Positions 12,449 through 22,376 of a stretch of DNA of 64,000 nucleotides are shown in pieces. The translations under genes were made by a program, and so were the position numbers. The notes below the pieces were generated by a model. The model saw only the letters and a list, made by a program, of their open reading frames with translations, was not told the origin of the DNA and made no database searches. The stretch is from the NCBI GenBank assembly GCA_002150815.3, contig NDFF03000028.1:186001-250000 (forward strand), given 5' to 3'. How positions within the stretch are numbered: the first letter of the stretch is position 1; every line of letters begins with the position of its first letter. This stretch comes from Grammothele lineata. Taxonomy: Eukaryota; Basidiomycota; Agaricomycetes; Polyporales; Polyporaceae.

Positions 12449-13682
12449 ATGGCTTCTCTCGCACGGAACTTTCTTAAGCAGACTGTTCGCCCTTTGGCGA
12501 CGATCCGCACTCGTGCACTCCACGGCACCACAGTCGTGTCGACTAACACGCATCCTTTCTCATTCTTGCCTGCCAACTCTCTGGAGCCCAAGTCGAAGCG
12601 TTCGAGGGGCCTCACTGAGATTCGCGGGCCATATTACGCACCGGTGACGAGGACGTACCTCGACGAACTTTTGAAGGATTGGGGCGAGTATGTTGATGGC
12701 GTCAAGTTCGCTGGCGGAGCGTTCTCCCTCATGCCAGAAGACCGCCTTCGCGCCCTGATTGACACGGCGCACGCCCATGGTATGTGTTGAGCAAACAGTC
12801 TTCTCTGCTTACCGCTTCCTGTCTGCTCACGCGCCGGGGCTGTCCAGGCTGTTATGTGAGCACGGGGGGATATATCGAGCGTGTTTTGTCAGCTTCTGGT
12901 GGCGAAAAAGCCATCGTCTCAAAGTACTTGACGGCATGTAAGAACATGGGGTGCGCCTTTTGTCATTGACATCCGTCTGAGATGCGCTGACTGTCGGCAA
13001 GATTCGACGTACTCGAGTTGTCCTCGGGATTCCTATCCATCCCGACGGATGACTGGGCATCACTGATCGAATTCACTGCTGCTCACGGGCTCAAACCGAA
13101 GCCCGAGGTTGGAATCCAGTGAGTTGATAGGCAAGCGGGCTAGAGGAATATCCGATGCTCATGATTTGTCAATCTTAGATGGGGTGCTGGCGGCGATGCA
13201 TCCGTTGAAGAGCTGGAATCAGCCGGTACCCGCGACCCCAAATGGCTCATCGACCGGGCGAAGACGTTCCTTGACGCTGGCGCATACGTAAGCCTCTTTT
13301 CCAGCTATGTTCACGAAGAGATGCTCTGCTCATTCGCTCGCCCCACAATCCTCAGATGATTATGATTGAGAGCGAAGGTATCACCGAAAATGTCAAGAAT
13401 TGGCGCACAGACGTCATCTCCGCCGTTACCTCCGCCCTCCCAACAGACAAGATCATGTTCGAGGCTGCAGATCCGGAAGTCTTCGCATACCACATCCAGA
13501 ACCAAGGAGCGCGCGCCAACCTGTTTATCGACCACTCGCAGACTGTGCAGCTCGCCTGCCTTCGTCGTGGCATTTGGGGCACAGGGAACACCTTCGCTCG
13601 CGTCGTCACCTTTGAAGGCGCGGGTGAACATTTCCGCCAGGGTGGACGCACAACTCACCGCGAGCCTTCAAAAACGTACTAG
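12449..13682 (+). CDS. ComA/HSA32-family protein (phosphosulfolactate synthase-like), likely mitochondrial
   Basis: TIM-barrel protein of about 320 residues in five or more exons. The first 35 residues (MASLARNFLKQTVRPLATIR, then TRALHGTT) are Arg-rich, lack acidic residues and look like a mitochondrial presequence. The core follows the family order: GLTEIRGPYYAPVTRTYLDEL, VDGVKFAGGAFSLM, VSTGGYIERVL, FDVLELSSGFLSIP, KPEVGIQWGAGGD, AYMIMIESEGITENV, DKIMFEAADPEVF and NLFIDHSQTVQLACLRRG. In methanogens ComA adds sulfite to phosphoenolpyruvate. In plants the homologue HSA32 is a heat-stress factor. Fungi do not make coenzyme M, so the substrate here is unknown. The stop at 13682 follows EPSKTY. 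Confidence 0.85.
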
Positions 13683-14440
13683 TGGTTACAATGACAAGCG
13701 AATGATTCAAGATGCCACAGGGACCGCTTATATGTTCCATGTAGTTACGAGATACGACGGTACTACCGGCGAATGCAAGTTGAACGTTGACGTTGAGCCC
13801 TCGGTCTTTTCGGATTATCTGGCGTCTCATTGACAACCTTTCCACGGCGGAATACTCCCTGAGATGACCTATGTGAATTACCTGCGGGTACCTGGTTTTT
13901 CGGTGGTCCCGGAGGAGGTGGATAGCAACGACTTACTCAATTTCCGAAGACTGTCCAAGTTACCATAGCAATTGAGAAATTGATGTCCGATTTTACGGTC
14001 CGACGTTTCTGGGTGCTCCGATTGATGGGAATCCCATATTTGGTTATGACATTAGTTCTCAGCTCCCCCGCGATGTGTCCGATGCCATGCGGTGAACTGG
14101 GTAGTAGTCTGCACTCCTCCAGTGTACTTAGATCCACTTGAGATCGTCCACGAGGCACAAACACTCAGCATACAACCTCTACCCTGCCATATATCCGGCT
14201 CTGGGCATACAAATTAACTGGCAAGCCCATAGTGCTATTGAGTGTTTCGTCATCATAGCTGATCATCTCTCAAGGTCCTTAGCCATGGTAGCTAACTAAT
14301 AATCCCTTGACGATGAAAGGCGGCTTCAGTTGTCGCGTCCGGTCGCTACTCGTTTTTGTGCCCTCCAGGCTAGTTCGTGAGTTATGTAGTGGTCAGTTGC
14401 CGGCTTGATCAATTGACCCTCGTCGTTACTTGTAGGTTGA
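13683..14440. other. Intergenic, no gene supported
   Basis: This is the 3' UTR of the ComA-family gene and the promoter of the F-box gene. A 60-codon open stretch (13640-13833) continues in another frame past the ComA stop but has no start codon or motif. Confidence 0.45.
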
Positions 14441-16246
14441 ATGTCAGCGCATACGGCCCTCATGGAGGACCTTCCACTCTCTCGTTTCGCTGCTTGCCTC
14501 CCACCGGCCGACTGCATGACCCTCAGAGGGTTATCTAATCTCGAAATCCGCCAATGGACGCTCGAGAAGGCCAATACGTATCGTCAGGTTGTGGAATCCC
14601 TCATCGCGATCCATAATGCGGTCGCGCCCGTCCATCGCCTCCCGACCGAAATTTTGTCCATGATATTCGAATTATCCTGGAGCGAACGATCTGGGAGATA
14701 CAATATCCTTGTAGGGCATGTCTGCCGCCGCTGGCGGGCCGTGCTGCTCTACACGACCTCATTCTGGACGCAAGCCGTCGGCGCAGAGCGTTTCTATCTG
14801 GGTGAAGATCAAAGAAGACAACGCAGGGGTCTCGCGTATCTCACGCACATCCTCAAGCACTCGGCGCCTCAGCCCGCCGTATTTGCCTCTGCTCACTTTC
14901 CCCCCAGCCTTTCTCTTTACCTTGCCCCTCATGTGTCCAGGATCACGCAACTAGACGTTGATGTCTGTGACATGCGCGAGCTGGAAGCATTGCGTCATAC
15001 GCTCGCTCAAGGGATGCCTCGTCTCACCAACCTCCAGGTTCGATTCGACTATACCCCATCCCTCTGGCTGCACGAGCAAACAACCATTGAGTACATGCAC
15101 TCCATGAAGTGTGCTACTCTCCCCGCCCTCGAACACCTCGTCGTTCCTGGAATCCTGGCTCCGCTATTCGCAGTTGCCTCACTGAAGAGCATTCGAATTT
15201 GTGCCGACTTTGCTCGGTACCGTGATCGCATACGCTCACTCGACCATCTCTTTTTCACTCTCAAACGGTGCCCAGATATCCGGCGCCTCGAACTCGTCAA
15301 TGTATTGCCCACTGACGAGTCATCCCCAATTCCTCAAACGACGAGTCGTGGGGCGCTTACCAAGCTCGAGTTCCTTCTGATCAAGGACCGACCAAGGGAC
15401 ATTGCGCATGCGCTCGCTTTCCTCGACGTCCCTCTCGACGCCGACACTTATCTTCTCGAAACCATCCACCCATCCACGCCCCCTGAGCCGTGCCTCCCGT
15501 CTGACAGCGAACTCGTCTGCGCTTCTGATAAAGCACATATCACTCTCACCACCATCGACATGCAGCCCCTCGTCGCACTTACATGTCAGTGTAGCAGCAC
15601 CCCAGCGCGCCGCGTTACCACGTATTACCGCCCACACATCGTACCGCCGCTCTACGTGACTATGTTCCGCTCCCGAGCACCCATTACGTGTCTCTCGCTC
15701 CCCGCAGATGACGTCCCAGGCGACCTCGGAACCGTCCTCCGCGCCTTTCCGCGCCTCTTGGCCCTTGACATCCTCGCGGTGCGCAACCCTCAGGCTTTCC
15801 TCGGCGCTCTCCGTGAGCCGGATGACCCTGACGATCCAAGTGGACCCCCCGTCTGCCCCTCACTCGAAGAGCTCCGCGTCGTGTTTGTGTTCGGGCGCAG
15901 CGGAAGCGTGGCGCGCGCGCTCAGGATGGGCATGGAAGTCACAAACGTTCCAGAGGGCGCGACGTTGTGTCCTAACGGGGTTATCGCCGCCCACCTGCGT
16001 GGCCGCGTTGGCCCCATTGTTGACACTCTGGAGCACCGTAGTGCGCGGGGCTCCCGCCTAAAGACGCTCGGGTGGTGGGAGCACGAGGAGGAAGCACGCA
16101 GCCCCCAGCACATTGAACGCAGCAAGAAGTTACGCCTAGACACGGTCGCGCTGGACTCGGCCGTTGCAGGCGTGTCGGTCCTTCGAACCCTAGTAGACGG
16201 TGTCGTCAAGTGCGGCTCGTTCAGGTTCATTGACCAGGCGCTGTAA
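14441..16246 (+). CDS. F-box domain protein
   Basis: Single-exon gene of 601 codons with ATG at 14441. An N-terminal helix region (NLEIRQWTLEKANTYRQVV) precedes an F-box-like motif at about residues 63-115, around HRLPTEILSMIFELSW and VCRRWRAVLL-x-TTSFW. The remainder is a leucine-rich, repeat-like region of beta/alpha pattern (ITQLDVDVCDMRELEALRHT, DIRRLELVNVLP, RLLALDILAV, SLEELRVVFVF) that is typical of Agaricomycete F-box/LRR proteins. Such proteins join Skp1 and cullin to pick targets for ubiquitination, and the family is greatly expanded in mushrooms. It is distinct from the three shorter F-box-like paralogues further right. The ligand or target is unknown. Confidence 0.8.
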   Translation: MSAHTALMEDLPLSRFAACLPPADCMTLRGLSNLEIRQWTLEKANTYRQVVESLIAIHNAVAPVHRLPTEILSMIFELSWSERSGRYNILVGHVCRRWRAVLLYTTSFWTQAVGAERFYLGEDQRRQRRGLAYLTHILKHSAPQPAVFASAHFPPSLSLYLAPHVSRITQLDVDVCDMRELEALRHTLAQGMPRLTNLQVRFDYTPSLWLHEQTTIEYMHSMKCATLPALEHLVVPGILAPLFAVASLKSIRICADFARYRDRIRSLDHLFFTLKRCPDIRRLELVNVLPTDESSPIPQTTSRGALTKLEFLLIKDRPRDIAHALAFLDVPLDADTYLLETIHPSTPPEPCLPSDSELVCASDKAHITLTTIDMQPLVALTCQCSSTPARRVTTYYRPHIVPPLYVTMFRSRAPITCLSLPADDVPGDLGTVLRAFPRLLALDILAVRNPQAFLGALREPDDPDDPSGPPVCPSLEELRVVFVFGRSGSVARALRMGMEVTNVPEGATLCPNGVIAAHLRGRVGPIVDTLEHRSARGSRLKTLGWWEHEEEARSPQHIERSKKLRLDTVALDSAVAGVSVLRTLVDGVVKCGSFRFIDQAL

Positions 16247-16602
16247 CATACCCCTCTCTCCCGGTGCAAATCTCCATCATACGTTTAATATCGATCTCCG
16301 TTTACCCTGGCTACCCACTCCCATAGTGTAGCGTCAGTCGCATGTCCGTTTCTTGCTCTATCTCGTCCACTCTCTCCTCGATACCCTACTGTCATCAACA
16401 GAACACACTCTTTTACTGTACAATCGCACAATCGTCCCACTCCGTCTCTCGTTATCAGTCCCTCACTTTCATTACCCTGAGCAGAGCTCGTAAATCAAAA
16501 CATGAGATTCGTAGTAACACAACATACGCGAGCGGCACGCAGAAGCCCAAGTGCAACATAACAACCGACGGACCTATGTCCGTGAGTGCAGACGACGTGC
16601 CC
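16247..16602. other. Convergent 3' region between F-box and OPT genes
   Basis: The two genes meet tail to tail over 356 bp. The sequence is CT-rich with no coding signal and presumably holds both polyadenylation sites. Confidence 0.45.
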
Positions 16603-19600
16603 TCATCCGCAGAACTCAAACCCAGGGCAACCAATTGCAGTCCCGTGCACTAGAATCGACAGGAAGCATGAGCGGTGATCAGCAACCTGCTCCAACACTG
16701 GCGGCGTGAAGGACGCAGAAGAACTCACCCGATCCGTCAACCTTCGCCACAGCAAGGAGGGCCTGCATGACACCGCCGAGACCCTCGCCAGCAAGCATAC
16801 CCGCCTAACATACAAAAGCTGATATGAGCGCAGACACAAGTCACGAGAATGAATTGCACGTACCGCAACCGCGAACATGTACATGTCGTAGCCAGCCGGG
16901 TTTCGCCGCGCCCAGAAGTAGTTGAACGTCGAGCCGACGGCCATGGCTATCGAGAAGGGAATCTGGGGTGCAACGAAAGCCTGGAAGATAAAACGAGAGG
17001 TCGGCATCCCAGATACTTCACTAGAGTGAAGACACATACCAGCCCAACCGCATTCCAGTTCGGCACGTAGATCCAGTACTTCTTGGGAATCCATAGGTGC
17101 TTGACGATGACCATAATGACAGTGAAGATACCAAGACCAATTGCAGTAAACCCAGCCGATTTGGGAATCGCTATGTCGGGATAAGAGTGAGCCGAGCTGA
17201 AGACTGCGAATATACTAGCTACTTACGAAGGCTGGGGAGCGCAACGGCCTGCGCGACAGCGACCCAGGCCGCGATACTCGGCGCCTGGTACGTGCACTCA
17301 GTGGCAGTGTTTGACCTACATTGCATGAACCATGAGCATCAACGGCAAAACGCATCGAGTTTCAGGAAGGGTCTTACAAAATACACGGGCTAGCGGTGGT
17401 GAAAAGGATGAACAGGCCGACGTTCAGGAACATCGCGACGACGGCGCCGCATAGCTGCGCGACAAACTGGTTCTTTGGCTTCGCGCGCAGGAGATAACCG
17501 GTCTTCAGATCACCTAGGGACAAAATAGCCTGTAAGCACATCGATCCGCGGGGACAAAATGATCGAGTCCCTCACCTGTCATATCTGTCGACTGGGCAGC
17601 CGAACCAGCCGCGATGATACCAGCCGTCAAGTTGACTGTTTCTGCAGGCGCGACCGCAAGACCCGCGGCCTTGCCGATACCACCGAACACGAGCTGGGAC
17701 GCCTTGGCGACAGCAGTAACGGGGTTCACGTCTGTCGTACCCGCAGACTGCACGCCGACGAAGGAGAAGGCGAAACCAAGGACAAGCGACAGGAGCGCCT
17801 CTCCGACATTCATATGGAACAGCGTCGCGAGGATCGCACAGCACATGATCGTACTCGCGAGCAGGCCAGTCGTCCACCAGAGCGTCGGCACGCGGTCCTC
17901 GATGGGCGTCTGGTCCTCGTCGTCCTCGGGCTTGTCGTCGCCGTCGCGCCGGAACCAGGTCTTGGGGTTCACGTTTGCGTTGCGGAGAGCTGAAAATCGA
18001 AGATCAGATTTGCGCGGTGAGGGAACACGGAATGCAGACTCACCCGTGAAGATGAATCCCGAGTTCATGCCTAGGTCGGTGAAAGAGTAGCACAACATCA
18101 TCAAGATACCGGGCCAGAGGATCCAGTACCGCGGGGATGGCGCTTGCGTGAAGTCCGATTGGTTCGCAAACGACAGTGCGTTATATGTCACTAAAGGGAA
18201 CTCGTCTGAAATTGACTCGCCGACGGCAAGCCCATTTTTGATCAACGACGGAGCGACTGCAAGATCACGTTAGCTTCCACAGATATCCGTTTTCGACGGG
18301 GCTGGACGTACTAATACCCCATGCCAAAACGGAACCGCCGACTACACATTTGCGCGCGAACCGTCAGTGTACATTCGCCCAAGATCATGCAATACACTCA
18401 CGGAAACTCCAACTGGCGTTCAGACCTGAGAGCATGCCTGCGCCGAAAAACGCGGGCGTGACTGCAAAAGAAGTCAGACGGATTGCTGGTACATAGGCAG
18501 GATTGTACGTACACTCGATCCACCAGCCATAGTTATCAAGTGCAATGATGCTAGTGAAACCAAGGCGGTAGAGCGTCCAACCGATATGCCAGTCGAAAAG
18601 CTGATGCCATAGCGCTATCAGAGGCTACGCGCAACTTTCGAAAATTCGGAGAGTACTTACAACGCCAGGCGCGTATGTGCTCACGACCTTGTACACGAAG
18701 ACGATCACGAATGAGTAAAGCAACGCAAGCGACTTCTTCCTCGCGACGACTGCGCCTGTGCGGCTGTTGTGTAGTGCGTTGATGGTGACAGCAGTCGCAG
18801 CCGGCGTCGGGAAGGTGAGTTTCTGTTTGACGATGTAGTACTTGCGGAGTGGAATGACGAAAAACACTCCGAAAAAGCTCGAGCACGCTGTGATAGCGAT
18901 GAGCTTCCCGATGTCTTGCTTGGGTAGCTCCGAAAGGAGGTTGAGCCGGTACATGGCCGGGACGGCGCTCACAAAGAGAATGCCGATGCCACCGGCAGCT
19001 GCGGTCGCGTGCGAACATAGCAGGCAGTGGAGTCATGACGGTGAGAACGCTAGTCTTCAAATGGACAAGTGGCGCATAAGAACACACCTGTCGCTGCGCT
19101 TTGGACAGTACAGTTTTCCTTGGGACCGAAGGGGCCGCCGAAGAGGCGACCAAGGATGCCGGATTCTGGAAGCGCCTTCGACAAAGGTTTGATGATGGCG
19201 AACCCGAAGATGGCCTCGAGTGGGAATGTGGCTCAGGAACGGGGCGGATCTATAGATGGAAGTGGGGCAACTTACCCCGAAGAGCTATTCCACGGAATGA
19301 GTCAGAAACAGACCACAATACAGTAGATACCACACACCTGAGGACCGAACGTGAAACCGGTCTTGAGACCGAGATATATGTTGGATGCACCGACTGTGCG
19401 GTGCGCGAAGGGTTGATCAATGAGCTCCTCTTTGAGACACACGGGAGAGGTAGATACTTACCAACAGCACCCAAGCAGCAGCCTACGAAGATTGCTCTAC
19501 GTTTTTCAAGTCAGTTTCTCCCTCGCGAAGCGTGCAGATCACTTCACAGACCTTACTGTGAGCTGGTGTGTCTCGACCATTTCATTAGGATCGGGAGGGA

Positions 19601-19803
19601 ATGGTACGGAGCTGCACACTTCTGCATTACAAAATGAATGCAACGTAGAGGCGACAACAGACTCACATGTCAGGAGTATGAAACTCGTATTCATCCTCTT
19701 CAACAACGCCCGTCTCAACCATGTTCTTCTCGTCGAGAGAACCATGAGAGCTCTCGCGCTGCTCCATCGCAAGCTCTGAATGGACCTGGTTGGAGTTCAC
19801 CAT
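16603..19803 (-). CDS. OPT-family oligopeptide/metal-chelate transporter
   Basis: Polytopic membrane protein of roughly 750 residues in many exons. The ATG at 19803 starts an acidic cytosolic tail (MVNSNQVHSELAMEQRESS). Family motifs are clear. KLTFPTPAATA (near 18790) is the first-domain signature. GDLKTGYLLRAKPKNQFVAQ (near 17480) and FTTASPCIL are typical of the yellow-stripe branch. Between them, MMLCYSFTDLGMNSGF and several helix blocks are present. A cytoplasmic loop carries a charged run (DGDDKPEDDEDQ). The last exon is reached by a gtgagt donor after VDGSG and ends TAIGCPGFEFCG, stop at 16603, matching the usual Gly-Cys-Pro tail. OPT proteins import small peptides, glutathione or metal-chelator complexes with protons. 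The substrate here is undetermined. Confidence 0.93.
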
Positions 19804-20455
19804 CTTGGCTGCAGAGGTCGTCTGGGAGAAGGCGACTGAGGGAAGCAGGCAAGAGCAGTCTGGGGACGCAGCAAGACCGGGGAAAGCTTCGTGCGGGAAT
19901 GGCGGCTGGATTTATGGGTCGGAGCGCGTCGCCCGCGCACCACGGCGGCAATCCGTCGTGACGCGGGGACACAGGATATGGAGTGGTTCCGCGTGGGACG
20001 TTTCGGGTCCAATGCCCCGCGCCGACTAGAGGACCCCGCGATGCACGAGGGAATGCCTGCACGAGGCCGTGGGTTGTTTCCCAGGATTTGTATGCCATCT
20101 AAACACCCGCCTTCTGTGCATGCGTCGCCAAGAGAAAAAAGCTAAAGTCAGTCATCGGTCAGCAGGAGCTCGGACTTCAAGAAGACACCCTGAACTCACG
20201 GTAATCTAAGTACTCCCATCTGGAGTTAAGAGGATTCTAGGCCGAATTGTCGAAGATGCGTGGCAGTCCATCCATCGGCATACACGAGCATGAGGGTCCG
20301 TCATGAGATATGTGACACGCCCGCGACAGCTTGGGCTTCAAGAGTTCTACGTATGCGGATGCGATGAGGAGCAACTATGGACAAAAACGGTGTTCCAGGA
20401 TGCACGTAACCCACCAAGACAAGTGGTGGACATGCTCAGGCTCGCGCGTGACATG
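19804..20455. other. Intergenic, promoter of the OPT gene
   Basis: There is no convincing gene. A 68-codon frame from ATG 20303 to 20509 (MRYVTRPRQLGLQ) is open but has no family signature and slightly overlaps the next candidate on the opposite strand. Confidence 0.4.
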
Positions 20456-21850
20456 CTAATTTTGAGAGGCATGTTTCGGGGCAGGCACGGCGAAGATGAG
20501 AGCCGTTGAACGCGGATCGCAGGGTATACATCTCCCGAGGGCAGGCATACTCTGGTACGTATGTTGCAGAGGAGGACTGTTTGGCGCGGAGAACTCGAAA
20601 ATTGACCAAATGACGTAATGCTTTGACATGACCCGAGCGCTAACCGCCATCGGCTCCCCGGCTTGCCTTTGCTCCTCCATTCTCGTCAACAAATCCCGCA
20701 GTCTGTAGGCAACGATGAGCGACTTCTTGTTGAAAACCTACACATTGGTGGATACGGCTGATTCATCTGACATCTAAAACAACTCCCCTCTGTCCAAGCT
20801 GTCGTCGGGATTGTTGACAGCCTATGAACCGACTGTTGCCCAACCGTCCGGCTTACCTGATTCACTGGCATCCTCAGACCGCAGGCTTACCGTACCCCGG
20901 GTTGAACCCAGCGACAATACGACCTGCCGCGGTCGACGCGCGCTGCAGACCACACAACAGAGTCGTCGTTCCTGGCGCTATGAACATCGATGGGCTCTCA
21001 TGGACTCCTTCTCGTCTCACACAGAGTGCTTAATACTATCAATGCTGAAGGCATCCAAGGCGCCTCGCTCGTGAACATTTGAGCACGACCGGCGCCCCGT
21101 CCCGTCCTCGGAGCGTTTCAACGCGATATCGGTTACCTTCTTGCGCCTTTGCCCCGCATGGACCACGAGCCGCATGGTGCACTTATACCCAAAGCGCCTG
21201 GTCAGGATGGTGGACCTTCGCCAGTATCCCATGGCACGCCGCAGGCACCGCGAGCTCCGAGATGTCATAAGGGATCGTCAAATATGCAGTCAACAACTCG
21301 CCTCTGGTGGAAGTGTATCGACTCGGAAGTGTATCGACACGGCTGGTGATTGCGCATTCAGGTGTGACGCTCCATTGGTTACTCGTGTGTCAATTCTTAC
21401 AGACCCGCAGGATTTCGGGCACGTGGCCCAAGTCTCTTCAGCACATCATACGTGGTGGCGTTCAGGTACGTTGAAATCGGACAAGGGCGAATGAACTTCG
21501 CGGGCTCGCGCTCGGGGCGGTGTGCCCGTCCTCAGATCCGATATTCCCAGTCTGCCAACCACTCGATCACTGCCTCGGACGGCACATCACACTCCGCGCC
21601 ATAGGTTTGACCGCAACTCTGACCCTTGTCAAACTCGATGATTATCTCATGCTCGCAACCTCATTCTTTGATGAGCAGTCTTGACCGTAGTCGCTCGTAC
21701 GGCACACCCAGCAACCTTCAGTAAGGTCCCTCTCCGAAGCTCACTTCTTGTGGATCACCTTACGTATGTCCTGCTTCTTTACGTCGTCATGGTGCGTCTC
21801 AGAAGAGACTATCCCTGTCGGCCCAATGAAGAGGGACCTGATGCATCACG
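20456..21850 (-). CDS. Unrecognised multi-exon coding region, possibly decaying
   Basis: The minus strand gives several protein-like blocks joined by plausible introns. A block with IIIEFDKGQSCGQTYGAE (about 21570-21660) is followed in frame by a TGA at 21532-21534. Downstream, FIRPCPISTYLNATTYDVLK ends at a gtaaga donor. This splices over about 98 nt to GELLTAYLTIPYDISELAV and HGILAKVHHPDQALW. Then come either AQEGNRYRVETLRGRDG or an alternative frame, FIAPGTTTLLCGLQRAS with AGFNPGY before gtaagc, and finally FNKKSLIVAYRLRDLLTRME to a stop at 20456. Upstream of 21660 the frame shifts twice without clear introns. I do not recognise the family. A real gene with introns I misplaced and a pseudogene are both possible. 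Confidence 0.35.
21309..21340. repeat. Two-copy 16-bp tandem repeat
   Basis: GGAAGTGTATCGACTC is followed directly by GGAAGTGTATCGACAC. The pair lies inside a predicted intron of the unrecognised minus-strand gene and lengthens it relative to the usual 50-60 nt. Confidence 0.7.
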
Positions 21851-22376
21851 TATGAATTAACGAATGTATGCGGAGTCTTGCAAGAGAAGAAGCAATCTCG
21901 TTACGAGGCGTTTGAGATGTTAGGAGGTTACGGGAACGTCTGCTGTAAGCGGGGACCTGTCGGGCGATGTCCGATTGTGATAGTCTAGACCTCTCCAACT
22001 TGAGCTATCTGTTGACCGACTGCCAAATTGGATTCGGAGCAGCCGCGTCAAGACGTGGTGGTGAAGAGCTGGAAACCCTATCAGGTTCTAGCAATCGAGT
22101 ACACACTTTCGTGTTTTGGCCGGCATCAACGGGACGCCATATCCCCTAGGCATGCCGGGCGACTTCTTGAGAACGTGAAGCGGTGTTCCATGCACTGTAT
22201 TCCGCTATGCCTATACGTCGCCTTCGTTTACTGCGCCTCTCCCGCCAGCTTGGAAGCCCCTTGCTCCTCGGCGCAACGTCTTCAGCCTGCACGAGGGCAA
22301 ACCCAATCATGCTTCTATGGATGGCCCCAGGATGATGTTTCTCCGGTTCGCACGCGCCGCCACTACATAAGCCTTC
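21851..22376. other. Intergenic, nothing recognised
   Basis: Upstream region of the first F-box-like paralogue. Short overlapping frames on both strands carry no motif. Confidence 0.4.

Noticed and set aside
13640..13833. Alternative C-terminus for the ComA-family protein
   Set aside because: The open stretch after the stop at 13682 is in another frame and would need an unsupported splice; the family core is already complete before it.
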